Below, piece by piece: positions 47,627-56,928 of a stretch of 64,000 bases of DNA. The DNA is from Paractinoplanes lichenicola. Its GTDB lineage: Bacteria; Actinomycetota; Actinomycetes; Mycobacteriales; Micromonosporaceae. Both the position numbers and the translations under genes were made by a program. The notes below the pieces were generated by a model that saw only the letters and a list, made by a program, of their open reading frames with translations, had not been told where the DNA came from and ran no database searches. The stretch spans positions 186,001-250,000 of the forward strand of contig NZ_JAENHO010000010.1 in NCBI RefSeq assembly GCF_016785085.1, in the 5' to 3' direction. Every line of letters begins with the position of its first letter. Position 1 is the first letter of the stretch.

Positions 47627-49201
47627 TCAACGCGGGGTGACCTGCACCGCCTTTTCCGTGGTAGGCAAAGGCTGCGGCGCCAGCTTGTCCAGCTCCTTGA
47701 CCACGTCCAGCACAGCCAGCGCCGACGTCTCCACCAGTGGACGCAACCGCGCGTACAACGAAGCGTTCTCCTGGTCGGGCTCGGTCCGCGCGCCCAGCGG
47801 CACCAGCTCGGCCGCGGCGTCGAGATCGGGCAGCTCACCGATGGCGTGCCGGGCCAGCAGGCACGCCCCCAGCGCCGTGCCCTCGGGGGTGTCGGCCACC
47901 GACACCGGCAGGTCGAGCGTGGCCGCCAGCACCCCGACCCAGAGCTCCGACGCGACCGCCCCGCCGGTGGCCCGTACGGAGGAAAGCTCGATGCCCTCGG
48001 CCGTGAACGAATCCTTGACCAGGGCCAGCTGCTGGCAGACGCCCTCGACGGCCGAGCGCACGAGGTGGGCCCGCCCGTGCTCGCGGCGCAGGCCCAGATA
48101 GGCCCCGCGCAACCCCGGACGCCACCAGGGCGCGCGCTCGCCCAGCAGGTAGGGCAGGCAGAGCAGCCCGTCGCTGCCGGCCGGCGCCCCCTGGGCCTCG
48201 ATCAGCAGGGCGGCGTCGCGCTCGTCGGCGTCCTCCCCCTCGGCGCCCGGCCGCTCGAACCCGCCCGCGAAGCTCTGCCCGGCCCAGCGCACGACCGAGC
48301 CCGCGTTGTTGACCGCGCCGCCGATCACCCACCGGTCCTCGGTCAGCGCGTAGCAGAACAGCCGGCCCGCCTTGTCGGCCGTGGGCCGGTCGACCACCGT
48401 ACGCAGGGCGCCGCTCGTGCCCAGCGAGATCGCCGCGACGCCGGCCGGGGTGGCGCCCACGCCCAGGTTGGCCAGCGGCCCGTCGGCGGCCCCGATGACC
48501 AGCGGCGTCGCCGGGTCGAGCCCCGCGGCCTGCGCGACGTCGGGCCGCAGCCGCAGCGTGGTGGTCGTCGGCAGCACCTCGGCCAGCTGCTCGGCGCGCA
48601 CGCCGGCCAGCTCGAGGGCCTCCGGATCCCAGCGCCGCTCGTGAATGTCGTACAGGCCGGTGCCGCTGGCGATCGACAGGTCGACCGCGAACGGCGCGTC
48701 GGCCAGCCCGGCCAGCACGAGCTCCTTCACGCCACCCCAGCGCGGGGTCCGCTGCAGCGTCTCGAGATCGTTGTCGCGCCACCAGGCCAGCTTGGTCAGC
48801 GGCGACATGGGGTGGACAGGCGTTCCCGTACGGGCCTGGAGCCGTTTGCCGCGCCCGTCGGCCACGATGCGCTCGCTCTGCTCGCCGGCCCGCCCGTCGG
48901 CCCACGTGACGAGCGGCCCGAGCGGGCTGCCGGCCGCGTCCATCGGCACCACCGCATGCAGGAACGCGCTGAGCCCGACGGCCACGACGTGGTCCCCGTT
49001 GTCGCGGCAGGCGGTGGCCACGTCGATCAGCGCCTTGACCGCGGCGTTGCGCAGCGCGAGCGGGTCGAGCTCGGCGCGGCCCGACCCGGGCACGCTCAAC
49101 GGATAGTGGACGCTGGTCTGCGCGCGCAGGCTGCCGTCCGCCGCGGCGGCGACCCCCTTGGTCGCGGTGGTTCCGGTGTCGATCCCGATCACAACGTCCA
49201 T
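47627..49201 (-). CDS. gntK: FGGY-family sugar kinase, probably gluconokinase
   Basis: A 524-residue FGGY carbohydrate kinase. GIDTGTTATKGVAA is the N-terminal phosphate-binding loop, VTWADGRAGEQ and the sequence around LASGTGLYDI belong to the sugar site, and ISLGTSGALR and RATGGAVASELW are the C-domain ATP signatures. The sequence is most like the gluconate branch, but xylulose, ribulose or glycerol cannot be excluded. No transporter or dehydrogenase for the sugar is adjacent. It ends just upstream of the cobalamin riboswitch. Confidence 0.8.
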   Translation of the reverse strand: MDVVIGIDTGTTATKGVAAAADGSLRAQTSVHYPLSVPGSGRAELDPLALRNAAVKALIDVATACRDNGDHVVAVGLSAFLHAVVPMDAAGSPLGPLVTWADGRAGEQSERIVADGRGKRLQARTGTPVHPMSPLTKLAWWRDNDLETLQRTPRWGGVKELVLAGLADAPFAVDLSIASGTGLYDIHERRWDPEALELAGVRAEQLAEVLPTTTTLRLRPDVAQAAGLDPATPLVIGAADGPLANLGVGATPAGVAAISLGTSGALRTVVDRPTADKAGRLFCYALTEDRWVIGGAVNNAGSVVRWAGQSFAGGFERPGAEGEDADERDAALLIEAQGAPAGSDGLLCLPYLLGERAPWWRPGLRGAYLGLRREHGRAHLVRSAVEGVCQQLALVKDSFTAEGIELSSVRATGGAVASELWVGVLAATLDLPVSVADTPEGTALGACLLARHAIGELPDLDAAAELVPLGARTEPDQENASLYARLRPLVETSALAVLDVVKELDKLAPQPLPTTEKAVQVTPR

Positions 49202-49218
49202 GCCCTCAAACCTATCGG

Positions 49219-50436
49219 TCAGCGCAGGACGTAGCGCGCCGAGCGGCCAGGACGCGACTGCACCTCCAGCTCGGTCGCGGCCGCGGGGATCAGGGCGGCG
49301 TCACCGCCGACGGGGAAGACGTTCCCACCCCGTACGCGATAGCGCAGTTCGCAGTTGGGCGCGGCGACGGCCCAGCCGAGATCGCCGGGCAGCCGCAGGT
49401 AGAGGACCGGCACGACCACGCCGCCGCCGTTGTCGAGCGTCGCCGCCAGCCCCTCGGCCGAGTCGCCCAGATACTGCGCGTCGGGCATCTCGGCGGGCGG
49501 CGCGACCAGGCAGAACGCGCGTGCCTTCCCGTTCAGCGCGACGGTCTGCACCACCACCTGGCGGCCGTCCTGGATCATCCCGCGCAGATACCACTGGGTC
49601 GGCCCGGTCCAGACCCCCACCCCGTACGGGTCCAGGTAGCCCTCACGCTCCGCGACGTCCCACACGGCCCGGTCGGGCACGATGTCGGGCGCGCCGGCCA
49701 TGACCCGCTCGACCTCCTGCGGATAGGGCAGGTCGGGCGACTTGACCTCGACCGCGCCCGTCGGGGCGACCGGCACCGGCTCGGCGCCGACCCGCAACGC
49801 GTACCGCTGGGACCGGACCCGCCGCTGGAAGACCAGGTCACCGTGCAGCGTGACGAACCGGCGGCTCACCCGTCCGGCCGCGTCGAAGGTGTAGTCCTCC
49901 GACAGGTGCACGTCCCGGTCGCCGGTGACGATGATCAGCTGTTCGCGCCGGGGCCCGGTGGCCAGCGCGACCGGCCCGATCGTGTCCCGCGCGACGAGCA
50001 GGGTGCCGGCCAGGCCGCGGAGCTGCCCGTCGATCGTCTCGACGAAGCCCTGCAGGTCGAGCCCCGGGCTGGCCGACGGCTGGCTGAGCAGCCCGACCGG
50101 CCCGGCCGCGGTCGCGCCGGCCCACAGCACGGTGATGTCGCCCAGCGCCTCCGGCATCGCCACCCGCCAGGCCGCGCGCATCCGATCGAGCAGCTCCGGG
50201 TCCCCGGCCAGATCGCCCCGGGTCACCCTGCCAGGCCGGCGCTCCTCGCTCCGCTTTCCGCTGAGGGCGGGCGCCGTGCCCGCCGCGGCCACCACGGCCA
50301 GGGCACCTCCCAGCACAGCCCGGCGCCGGACGACCCGCCTGCGACCCCCCGTTCTGACCCGGTCGAGGAGGTCGGGCGCCGGGCTGAGGTGGTCGGTGGC
50401 CCGGGTCAGCACGTCCCGGACGTCGGTGTCGGTCAT
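49219..50436 (-). CDS. Protein coupled to an ECF sigma factor; probably membrane-anchored, unknown function
   Basis: A 405-residue protein whose ATG overlaps the stop of the ECF sigma gene (ATGA). After a 35-residue cytoplasmic start comes a basic run and one hydrophobic segment (VVRRRAVLGGALAVVAAAGT), then a long extracytoplasmic part. This is the topology of an ECF-linked membrane regulator, but I see no zinc-binding HxxxCxxC anti-sigma motif. The outer part has no recognised catalytic residues. The RRRAV pattern could also be read as a weak Tat signal. Confidence 0.7.
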   Translation of the reverse strand: MTDTDVRDVLTRATDHLSPAPDLLDRVRTGGRRRVVRRRAVLGGALAVVAAAGTAPALSGKRSEERRPGRVTRGDLAGDPELLDRMRAAWRVAMPEALGDITVLWAGATAAGPVGLLSQPSASPGLDLQGFVETIDGQLRGLAGTLLVARDTIGPVALATGPRREQLIIVTGDRDVHLSEDYTFDAAGRVSRRFVTLHGDLVFQRRVRSQRYALRVGAEPVPVAPTGAVEVKSPDLPYPQEVERVMAGAPDIVPDRAVWDVAEREGYLDPYGVGVWTGPTQWYLRGMIQDGRQVVVQTVALNGKARAFCLVAPPAEMPDAQYLGDSAEGLAATLDNGGGVVVPVLYLRLPGDLGWAVAAPNCELRYRVRGGNVFPVGGDAALIPAAATELEVQSRPGRSARYVLR

Positions 50437-50933
50437 CGCTCTCCCCCATCGGTGACCAGGGACGGCCCGAGCACCTGTTTGAGCCGGTCGAGCCCGCGCG
50501 ACGAGTTGCTCTTGACCGTGCCCTCGGTGCAGCCGAGCGCCTCCGCGACCTCGTGCACCGGCAGATCGTCCAAATAGCGCAGCACGACGGCGGCCCGCTG
50601 CCGGGGCGGCAGATCCCGCAGCGCGTCGAGCACGGCGGCCCGGATCGCCACGTCGTCCCCGTGATCGCGGCCGGCCCGCTCGTGCTCGGCCCCCAGCGGC
50701 GTCTCCGGCCGCCGGGCCCGCCACCGCCAGCGGTTCGTCGCCCGATTGACCAGAGCCTTGCGCGCGTACGCCTCCGGTGCGCCCTCGATCCGCCGCCAGC
50801 GCACGTACATCTGCTCGAGCACTTCCTGCAGCAGATCCTCGGCGGCGTGCCGATCCCCGGTCAGCAGGTACGCGACGCGCAGCAGCCCCGTCGATCGGCT
50901 GCGCACGAAGTCGTCGAACCCCGCTCCGGCCAT
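50433..50933 (-). CDS. ECF RNA polymerase sigma factor (SigE-like family)
   Basis: A 166-residue sigma-70 of the actinobacterial SigE-like ECF group. Region 2 reads FVRSRSTGLLRVAYLLTGDR then AEDLLQEVLEQMYVRW; region 4 is LPPRQRAAVVLRYLDDLPV and the helix-turn-helix VAEALGCTEGTVKSNSSRGL. ATG 50933 gives the usual short N-terminus. It is translated together with the 405-residue membrane protein downstream, which may control it. No second zinc-finger anti-sigma is present. Confidence 0.9.
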   Translation of the reverse strand: MAGAGFDDFVRSRSTGLLRVAYLLTGDRHAAEDLLQEVLEQMYVRWRRIEGAPEAYARKALVNRATNRWRWRARRPETPLGAEHERAGRDHGDDVAIRAAVLDALRDLPPRQRAAVVLRYLDDLPVHEVAEALGCTEGTVKSNSSRGLDRLKQVLGPSLVTDGGER

Positions 50934-50999
50934 GCCCGTGGTCTCCCCCTGGTCGCCTTACATCCTTTCAGGACAACCAGGGGCCGGCCGGGGTTGCTT

Positions 51000-51518
51000 C
51001 TAAAGCCCAAGAACTTTGCCGTACGCCTCTTTCAGCTCCGCGAAGCCGTACTTCTCGGCCTCCCGCCCCCGGATCACTCCGTGCGGGTCGCCGTCCAGCA
51101 GGTGCCGCAACACGACCGCGCAGACGTGCCAGCCGGTCGCCACCGAGGCCGTGTCGCTCGCCTCGATCAGGGTGTGCCGCAGCGTCAGCCGGGTCCCTTC
51201 ACCGGATGCCTCGAGCTCCCACCGCAGCAGATCCTCGCCCCACGTATATTCGAGAACCTTGGGCGCCTCGACCACCCGTACGACGGCCGGCAAGTCCTCG
51301 CGTACGTCCCCGTCCACCATGGTGAACGTCGTCGGCCCCCGCTCGTTGAGATCACGCTCGGGAATGAACGGCGCCCACTGGTCCAGCTCGGCCGGGTCGG
51401 TGAGCGCGGCCCACACCACCGGCGGCGCCTGCCGGAACTCCCGGACGAACACCAGGGTCCACGGCTCGCCCGTGCCCTCCAGCCGCGCGTCACGGGCCTG
51501 ACCAACGTCGAAACTCAC
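51000..51518 (-). CDS. SRPBCC/AHSA1-family protein
   Basis: A 172-residue START-like (AHSA1) protein. The EPWTLVFVREFRQAPPVVWAAL strand and WEAL-type pattern AALTDPAELDQWAPFIPE mark the hydrophobic-cavity fold. It follows an ArsR-type regulator: the GTG at 51518 overlaps the regulator stop (GTGA). This ArsR-AHSA1 pair is very common in actinobacteria; the AHSA1 member is thought to bind a hydrophobic ligand. A weak hairpin follows the stop. Confidence 0.85.
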   Translation of the reverse strand: MSFDVGQARDARLEGTGEPWTLVFVREFRQAPPVVWAALTDPAELDQWAPFIPERDLNERGPTTFTMVDGDVREDLPAVVRVVEAPKVLEYTWGEDLLRWELEASGEGTRLTLRHTLIEASDTASVATGWHVCAVVLRHLLDGDPHGVIRGREAEKYGFAELKEAYGKVLGL

Positions 51519-51832
51519 AGGTCTCCTCCTCGTTCCTTCCGGTCAAGGTGCCTCTCCAGCTCGGCGAGGTGATGCGTCCACATCCGGCGATACGGCGCCA
51601 GCCACGCGTCGAGCTCACGAAAGGGCCCCGGCTCGAGCCGATAGACCCGCTGCTGAGCCCGCGTCTCGGCGATCACCACCCCGGCCTCGCGCAACACGCG
51701 CAGATGCTTGCTGACCGCGGGCTGACTCATGCCGAGCGTGTCGACCAACTCGCCGACGCTGCACTCCCGCAACCGCAACACGTCAACAATCCGCCGCCGA
51801 GTCGGCTCAGCGATCGCAGCCAAGGCATCCAC
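51515..51832 (-). CDS. ArsR-family transcriptional regulator
   Basis: A 105-residue winged-helix repressor. It begins MDALAAIAEPTRRRIVDVLR, and the recognition helix is in VDTLGMSQPAVSKHLRVLRE. The metal-binding CVC motif of ArsR/SmtB sensors is absent, so the signal is probably not a metal. It is coupled to the AHSA1-like gene and probably controls it. Confidence 0.9.
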   Translation of the reverse strand: MDALAAIAEPTRRRIVDVLRLRECSVGELVDTLGMSQPAVSKHLRVLREAGVVIAETRAQQRVYRLEPGPFRELDAWLAPYRRMWTHHLAELERHLDRKERGGDL

Positions 51833-51934
51833 CCCACCAACATGCCACCCGAGTTATATAACCGTCAAGGCATGTTGACCGGAAGCAAGATCGCCGCCCC
51901 GTCGAGATGCTGGGCAGCTTCCAGATGCCCGCAT

Positions 51935-52813
51935 TCACTGCACCCGGCAGGTAGCTGCATGACTGCCAAAGGCCTCCGGGTGCAGGATTGCGGCGATCGC
52001 CTCCACCCCGTCGACCAGGCGCGGTCCCGGCCGCACGATCAGGCCGTCGGCGTCGAGCGCCCACACCTGCGCTCCCGGGAAGTGCGGCGCGACCACCCGG
52101 GCTTGCTCCACCGCCCCCTCCAGGTGAAATCCGCACGGCGTGACCAGCACGATCTCCGGTTCGGCGGCGGCCAGGGTGGCATAGGTGGTCTCCACCGAGC
52201 GCTTGCCCCCGTTGGCCGCCACCGGCTCGCCGCCGGCCGCGGTCACCAGGTCGGGCACCCAGTGCCCGGCGCTGAACGGCGGATCGACCCATTCGACGAT
52301 CGCCACCCGTGGCCTCTTCCTGTGAGCGACGGCAGCGGCCACCTCAGCCAGCCGCGCCCGCAGCCCGGCGACCAACGTCGACGCCCTTTCCGGCACCCGC
52401 GCCGCCGCGCCCACCGCCTCAATGCTCTCCAGCACCTCGTCCAAGCTGTACGGGTCCAGCGACACCACCTCGGCCCGGCAGCCCAGGTGGTCGAGCGCGT
52501 CCGTCACGTGCCCCGACGGCAGCGCGCACACCCGGCACAAGTCCTGCGTCAGGATCAGGTCGGGGGCCAGGCCGGCCAGGGCATCCGCGTGCAGGGTGTA
52601 GAGGTCGCCGCCCTCGGCGAGGCGGCCCCGGACGTACGCGTCGATCTCGCCGGGGTCCATCCCGCGCGTGTCCTTGCCGCCGACCACCACCGTCTTCTCC
52701 TGGCGGGCCGAGGGGGGTTCGTCGCACTCGAAGGTCACCCCGACGAGCTGGTCGCCCAGGCCGAGCGCATAGACGATCTCGGTGGCCGACGGGAGGAGCG
52801 AAACCAGGCGCAT
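51935..52813 (-). CDS. BtuF-like cobalamin-binding protein without signal peptide
   Basis: A 292-residue protein of the BtuF/FecB substrate-binding fold. MRLVSLLPSATEIVYALGL, then LVGVTFECDEPPSA and LTQDLCRVCALP, followed by a second lobe with EWVDPPFSAGHWVPDLV and AGGEPVAANG, match the group annotated as cobalamin-binding proteins in actinobacteria. There is no secretion signal, so it is probably cytoplasmic, and no BtuCD transporter is next to it. A corrinoid-binding or salvage role fits the cobalamin operon 4 kb away, but is inferred. Confidence 0.78.
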   Translation of the reverse strand: MRLVSLLPSATEIVYALGLGDQLVGVTFECDEPPSARQEKTVVVGGKDTRGMDPGEIDAYVRGRLAEGGDLYTLHADALAGLAPDLILTQDLCRVCALPSGHVTDALDHLGCRAEVVSLDPYSLDEVLESIEAVGAAARVPERASTLVAGLRARLAEVAAAVAHRKRPRVAIVEWVDPPFSAGHWVPDLVTAAGGEPVAANGGKRSVETTYATLAAAEPEIVLVTPCGFHLEGAVEQARVVAPHFPGAQVWALDADGLIVRPGPRLVDGVEAIAAILHPEAFGSHAATCRVQ

Positions 52814-52931
52814 GTCCCCAGTGTCTCCCGGTGGGTCGGCCAAAAGTCGTAGCGGCTCTGGTCCGCGGGCAGATGTTGCCGGGCGGCCGGGCGTTGATGC
52901 TGGTCCTACCGACTTGGCAGGGGGAAGAACG

Positions 52932-53540
52932 ATGACGACGGCACCGCTCGAGCACACGGACGTGATCGTCCTGGACTATCTGGCCGCCCTGTGGGCGCAG
53001 AGCGAGGACCTCGCGCCCGAGTTGCGGGACGACCTGATGACGACGGTGGCCGACTACATCGCCATGCGTCGCACCTCGCCGTCGGCGCCGATCGACGACC
53101 CGGCCGAGATTCTGCGGCGGTTAGGGCCGCCGGAGGCGCTCGTGGCGGCGGCGCGGCGCGGGCATGTGCCGCCGCACCTGAAGTTGCCCGCCCTGATCCC
53201 GCCTCCCCCGCCGGCCGCCACCGGTGGGGGAGCGGTCCAGGGCGGCGCGGCCGAATACACCGCGATCGGGTTGATGACGGCGGGCGCGTTCGTGATGCCG
53301 GGGGTCGGGCCGTTCGTGGGGATGCTGATGGCCAGCGCGTCGCCCCGGTGGACGCCGGCCGAGAAGGCCACCGGCTGGTTCCTGACCATCGGCGCGGGCA
53401 CGGCCGCGTTCGCCGCGGGGCTGTTCTTCATGATCGCCGGTACGGCGGGCGGGGCGGGGCTGCTGTTCTGCTACATGATCGCGGTCGGCGGGTCGCTGTT
53501 CGCGGGCATGCGGATGCTCGACGCGCTGCGCCGCAAGTAG
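52932..53540 (+). CDS. Membrane protein with cytoplasmic N-domain, unknown function
   Basis: A 202-residue protein. Residues 1-75 are a soluble helical domain (VIVLDYLAALWAQSEDLAPE, then DDPAEILRRLGPPEALVAAA) of the DUF1700/HAAS type often seen before membrane segments. A proline run (PPPPPAA) joins it to three hydrophobic segments (about 108-200). In related pairs such a domain is controlled by a PadR-type regulator; none is adjacent here. ATG 52932 follows GGGGGAAG. Confidence 0.75.
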   Translation: MTTAPLEHTDVIVLDYLAALWAQSEDLAPELRDDLMTTVADYIAMRRTSPSAPIDDPAEILRRLGPPEALVAAARRGHVPPHLKLPALIPPPPPAATGGGAVQGGAAEYTAIGLMTAGAFVMPGVGPFVGMLMASASPRWTPAEKATGWFLTIGAGTAAFAAGLFFMIAGTAGGAGLLFCYMIAVGGSLFAGMRMLDALRRK

Positions 53541-53546
53541 CAGTGC

Positions 53547-54398
53547 TCAGGCCGGCTGCGTGCGGCGGCCGGCCTGGTCGATGATCTCGTCGATCACCTG
53601 GGTCCAGACGGCCGCGGGCGGGAACTCGTGGCCGACCCCCTCGAGCCGGACGAGCCGTGCGCCGGGGATCTCGTCGCACAGCGTCTGCGCCTCCGCAAGC
53701 GGGAACAGCGGGTCGAGCGTGCCGTGCAGAACCAGCGTGGGCGCGGTGATCTCGCCCAGGCGCTCGCGGACGGAAGGGCCGCCGGCGCAGCGGAAATGGT
53801 TCGTCTGGGCGGCGGTCATGTCCTGCGTACGGTCGAAGACCCGCTCGGCCAGGCGCCGCAGATGGGGGTCGTCGGCCGTGAACGGGCCACCCAGGCGGCG
53901 GGCGGCGGCGACGATGCCCTCGACCGCGGAACGGCGATCCGACCACTGCGGCTCGCCGTCGGCCTGACCCAGCCCGTACGAGGGAAAGTTTGCGCTGGTC
54001 GCCATCACCGTGAGGGACAGCACCCGATGCGGGCGCTCGACCGCGATGCGCATGGCGAGCCCGCCGCCCATCGACAGGCCGACCAGGTGGGCCCGGTGGA
54101 TGCCGAGCGCGTCGAGCACGCCCAGCGCGTCGTGCGCCAGGTCCACGTCGGAGTAGGGCGGGGCGCCGGCCGGGAACGACGTCGAACGGCCGGTGTCGCG
54201 ATGGTCGTAGCGGATCACGTAGCGCCCGCCCGCGGCCAGGCGCCGGCAGAACTCGTCGTCCCACCAGTCCATCGACCCGGTCGCGCCGGCGATGAGCAGC
54301 AGGGCGGGATCGCCGGGCTCGCCGAACGTCTCCACACACAGCTCGATGCCGTTGACCGGCATCATCGTCTCGGTCACCACTCGCTCATTGTCCGGCAT
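53547..54398 (-). CDS. Alpha/beta hydrolase
   Basis: A 283-residue alpha/beta-hydrolase. LLLIAGATGSMDWWDDEF is the oxyanion region, LVGLSMGGGLAMRIA the nucleophile elbow, HGTLDPLFP the acid region and VGHEFPPAAV the catalytic His. It resembles esterases and haloalkane-type hydrolases; substrate unknown. The start is uncertain: ATG 54398 is used; downstream ATGs near 54365 (MMPVNGIEL) would also leave the whole domain intact. Confidence 0.85.
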   Translation of the reverse strand: MPDNERVVTETMMPVNGIELCVETFGEPGDPALLLIAGATGSMDWWDDEFCRRLAAGGRYVIRYDHRDTGRSTSFPAGAPPYSDVDLAHDALGVLDALGIHRAHLVGLSMGGGLAMRIAVERPHRVLSLTVMATSANFPSYGLGQADGEPQWSDRRSAVEGIVAAARRLGGPFTADDPHLRRLAERVFDRTQDMTAAQTNHFRCAGGPSVRERLGEITAPTLVLHGTLDPLFPLAEAQTLCDEIPGARLVRLEGVGHEFPPAAVWTQVIDEIIDQAGRRTQPA

Positions 54399-54475
54399 CA
54401 CACTTGACAGGCAGGTTAAAAGCAGATCACTCAACCGTGCCGGTCCGTTGTGAAATGACCGGTTCGGTGCGCCGA

Positions 54476-54829
54476 ATGTGCTGGGATGTTCGGGTGCTTC
54501 CGGACCTGAGCGAATTCACGCCGCACCGGACGGTGCTCGACGCCCCCTTCGAGGGCGAGCCCGTGCCCGGTCTGCGCGCCGATTATTTCCGGCGTCCCGA
54601 GGGCGACCGGATCGCGACCGTCGGCCGTTACTCGATCGGCGGGCGCGACCTGCTGATGGCGTGGGGCTACGCGGACGAGGAGCACTGCCGGCACAACGCC
54701 GTCCGCGACCCCGCCGGTGGCTGGCACGCGCCGGCCGACGGCTGCCCCGATGTGGAACTGGTGCGCGACGGCCAGGCCGTGGTGGGCCTGGCCGTACGGG
54801 CGCCGTCGGGGGCGTGGATCAGGCCTTGA
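54476..54829 (+). CDS. Small conserved-looking protein of unknown function
   Basis: About 117 residues from ATG 54476, or 111 from GTG 54494; neither start has a strong ribosome site. The body reads LSEFTPHRTVLDAPFEGEPVP onward, an alpha/beta pattern with no membrane segment, and two Cys (EEHCRHN and GCPDVE). I recognise no family. Third-position GC is high as in real genes. Its 3' end overlaps the convergent small membrane-protein gene by 11 bases. Confidence 0.6.
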   Translation: MCWDVRVLPDLSEFTPHRTVLDAPFEGEPVPGLRADYFRRPEGDRIATVGRYSIGGRDLLMAWGYADEEHCRHNAVRDPAGGWHAPADGCPDVELVRDGQAVVGLAVRAPSGAWIRP

Positions 54830-55184
54830 CCGCGGCCGGTTTCGCGGCGCGGGCCTGCTGGCGGACCACGCGCAACGAGACGCCGGTCAGGGCGATGGCG
54901 ATCACGAACAGCGACAGGTGCAGGTACGGGTTGGCGATCGGCACGAACCCGATGATCGCCACCGGGATCTGCACGACGGCGATCAAGCCGGCCAGCCACC
55001 ACCGGTTGCCGCCGCTCCACAACAGGGCGGTCCAGATCGGCGCCGACGCCACGACCAGGGTCAGCGCGTCGAGGACGGCGTGCAGGGCGGGGTTGTGCAC
55101 GGCGTTGTGGGCGAAGGCCTGCGCGGGCGTGGCGATCCAGAGGCCGGCGAGGACAAGGGCGAGTACGGCGGCGGCACGACGCAT
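54819..55184 (-). CDS. Small four-helix membrane protein
   Basis: A 121-residue protein with a good GGAGG before ATG 55184. The N-terminus (AAAVLALVLAGLWIATPAQA) may be a signal peptide or first helix; hydrophobic segments follow at about 40-57, 64-83 and 88-105. The HN pair in FAHNAVHNPALHAVLD is distinctive. No family is assigned. Confidence 0.7.
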   Translation of the reverse strand: MRRAAAVLALVLAGLWIATPAQAFAHNAVHNPALHAVLDALTLVVASAPIWTALLWSGGNRWWLAGLIAVVQIPVAIIGFVPIANPYLHLSLFVIAIALTGVSLRVVRQQARAAKPAAVKA

Positions 55185-55242
55185 GGGATCCTCCAGCGTG
55201 ATGGGACCGTTGCTCTGAGTCATTAACCGTACGGACCCCGGC

Positions 55243-56016
55243 TCAGCGCCGTAAAGCTTCACTCACGAAATCCATCCCGGCAGGCAGGCAGCGCGACCAG
55301 TAACCGAAGTTGTGCCGGCCGTCCTCGAACGACCCCGCCGCGGGCGGCTCGGGCAGGGCCTTCGCGAGCGCGCGGACATCGTCGAGCAGCCCGTCCTGAC
55401 GGCCGCACCACAGGCCCACCTTCGTGCCTTTGAGCTGCGGCGCCGCGGCAAAGATCTCATCACCTTCCCGTACGGCGGGGGACAGCGCGACAACCGCACG
55501 CGCGAAGCCCGGCTCGGTCTCGGCCAGCAGCAGCGAGCCGTACCCGCCCATCGACCAGCCCAGCAGCGCGATCCGCGACGTGTCGAAGCCGCGTTCCCGG
55601 CACCAGCGGGGCAGCTCCTCACGCACCATCCGCTGGGGGTCGTCGCCGGCGTGCGGGCGCCACTGCAGGCGGTCCCCGGTCGCGCCGGCCAGCACGAACG
55701 GGGGCTTTCGCCGGCGTACGGCGTCGGTCAGGAAACGACCCAGGCCGAGCGCGGGAAAATCGGCGGCCGTCTTGGAGGCGCCGTGCAGCACCAGGCAGAC
55801 GGGCAGCCCCCGGCCGGTGCCGTGACCCGCCGGCACCGCCGTGTAGAAGTCGACGATCCGGCCCCGGGCGCGTGAATCACGCCTTTCGAGCCGCTCGTCA
55901 CCCACCGGGGCGTACGGAATGATCGGCTCCGATTCGCCCGATCGGCTGCGATAACCCACCAATCCGGCGGCCGCGGTGGCGGTTGCGCCGACCGCCAGGA
56001 ATGTTCGTCGTCTCAT
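55243..56016 (-). CDS. Exported esterase/PHB-depolymerase-like alpha/beta hydrolase (putative Tat substrate)
   Basis: A 257-residue hydrolase. RRRTFLAVGATATAAAGLVG fits a twin-arginine signal. The mature part has VCLVLHGASKTAADF, the nucleophile elbow LLGWSMGGYGSLL, and a C-terminal His in FEDGRHNFGYWSRCLPAGM. It belongs to the esterase D/LpqC-like group, which acts on acyl esters at the surface; the substrate is not predictable. ATG 56016. It is divergent from a second secreted hydrolase at 56070. Confidence 0.83.
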   Translation of the reverse strand: MRRRTFLAVGATATAAAGLVGYRSRSGESEPIIPYAPVGDERLERRDSRARGRIVDFYTAVPAGHGTGRGLPVCLVLHGASKTAADFPALGLGRFLTDAVRRRKPPFVLAGATGDRLQWRPHAGDDPQRMVREELPRWCRERGFDTSRIALLGWSMGGYGSLLLAETEPGFARAVVALSPAVREGDEIFAAAPQLKGTKVGLWCGRQDGLLDDVRALAKALPEPPAAGSFEDGRHNFGYWSRCLPAGMDFVSEALRR

Positions 56017-56069
56017 CGTCACCCACAACGGCGATCGCCCGGATTGCGTGACGTTCCTACGCTCACCAC

Positions 56070-56840
56070 GTGCGCAGACTCGGGGTGGTGCTGGTTCTGC
56101 TGGCGCTGCTGCTGGACGGTTTCGGTCCGGTCCCGCCGGCGTCGGCGCAAGAGGCCGTGGTGACCCGCGTGCTGACCCTCACGCGCGGCGCCGACCGCCC
56201 GCTGCCGACCACGCTCTGGTATCGCGGTCACCTCACCGGCCGTCACCCGATCATCCTGTTCAGCCACGGCCTGGGCGGGTTGCCCCGGCAGTTCGCGCCG
56301 CTGGCCGCGGGCTGGGCCGAGGCGGGCTACGTGGTCGCCGCGCCGGCCTATCCCCACACCAACGGACTCGTGCGGGTCGACCGCCGCGACATCGCCCACC
56401 AGCACCTCGACGCGGCGTACGTGATCGAGGCAGTGCGGGCCCTGAACGGGACGGCGGGTGACCCGCTGGCCGGGCACCTGGACGTGAACCGCGTGGGGGC
56501 CGTCGGGTTCTCGGCCGGGGGCACCACGACGCTGGGCCTGTTCGGGCCCGGGCACCCGGCGTACTTGCGGGCCGGCGTGGCCATCAGCGGCCGGCGCCCG
56601 GCTGTCTTCGGCGGGCCGCCCGCGCCGCTGCTGTTCCTGCACGGCGACCGGGACCGGGTGGTGCCCCTTCGCGCCGGACGGGAAGCCTTCCGGCTGGCCT
56701 CGTTCCCGGCGAAGCAGTTCGTGACCCTCCGCGGCGCCCGTCACGGAGAGTTTCTGCGCCCCGGCGACCCCAGGTACGCCCGGACATCGGCCCGAATCCT
56801 CACCTTCCTGCAGGCGAACGTCCCCGTCGCCGGACTTTAG
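56070..56840 (+). CDS. Secreted alpha/beta hydrolase (dienelactone-hydrolase/PAF-acetylhydrolase-like)
   Basis: A 256-residue exported hydrolase. A signal peptide (VVLVLLALLLDGFGPVPPASA) precedes the mature domain with PIILFSHGLGGLPRQF, the nucleophile elbow GAVGFSAGGTTTLG, acid region LFLHGDRDRVVP and catalytic His in LRGARHGEF. The GTG at 56070 leaves 53 bases to the divergent esterase gene, so the two probably share a control region. Confidence 0.83.
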   Translation: MRRLGVVLVLLALLLDGFGPVPPASAQEAVVTRVLTLTRGADRPLPTTLWYRGHLTGRHPIILFSHGLGGLPRQFAPLAAGWAEAGYVVAAPAYPHTNGLVRVDRRDIAHQHLDAAYVIEAVRALNGTAGDPLAGHLDVNRVGAVGFSAGGTTTLGLFGPGHPAYLRAGVAISGRRPAVFGGPPAPLLFLHGDRDRVVPLRAGREAFRLASFPAKQFVTLRGARHGEFLRPGDPRYARTSARILTFLQANVPVAGL

Positions 56841-56928
56841 GACTTCTACCCGGAGTGATACTCGCGGGTGCTTTCCTCGACCGTTCGGCCAGGGCAATAC
56901 TCTAAGTCATGGTGCCTATGGTGCTCAC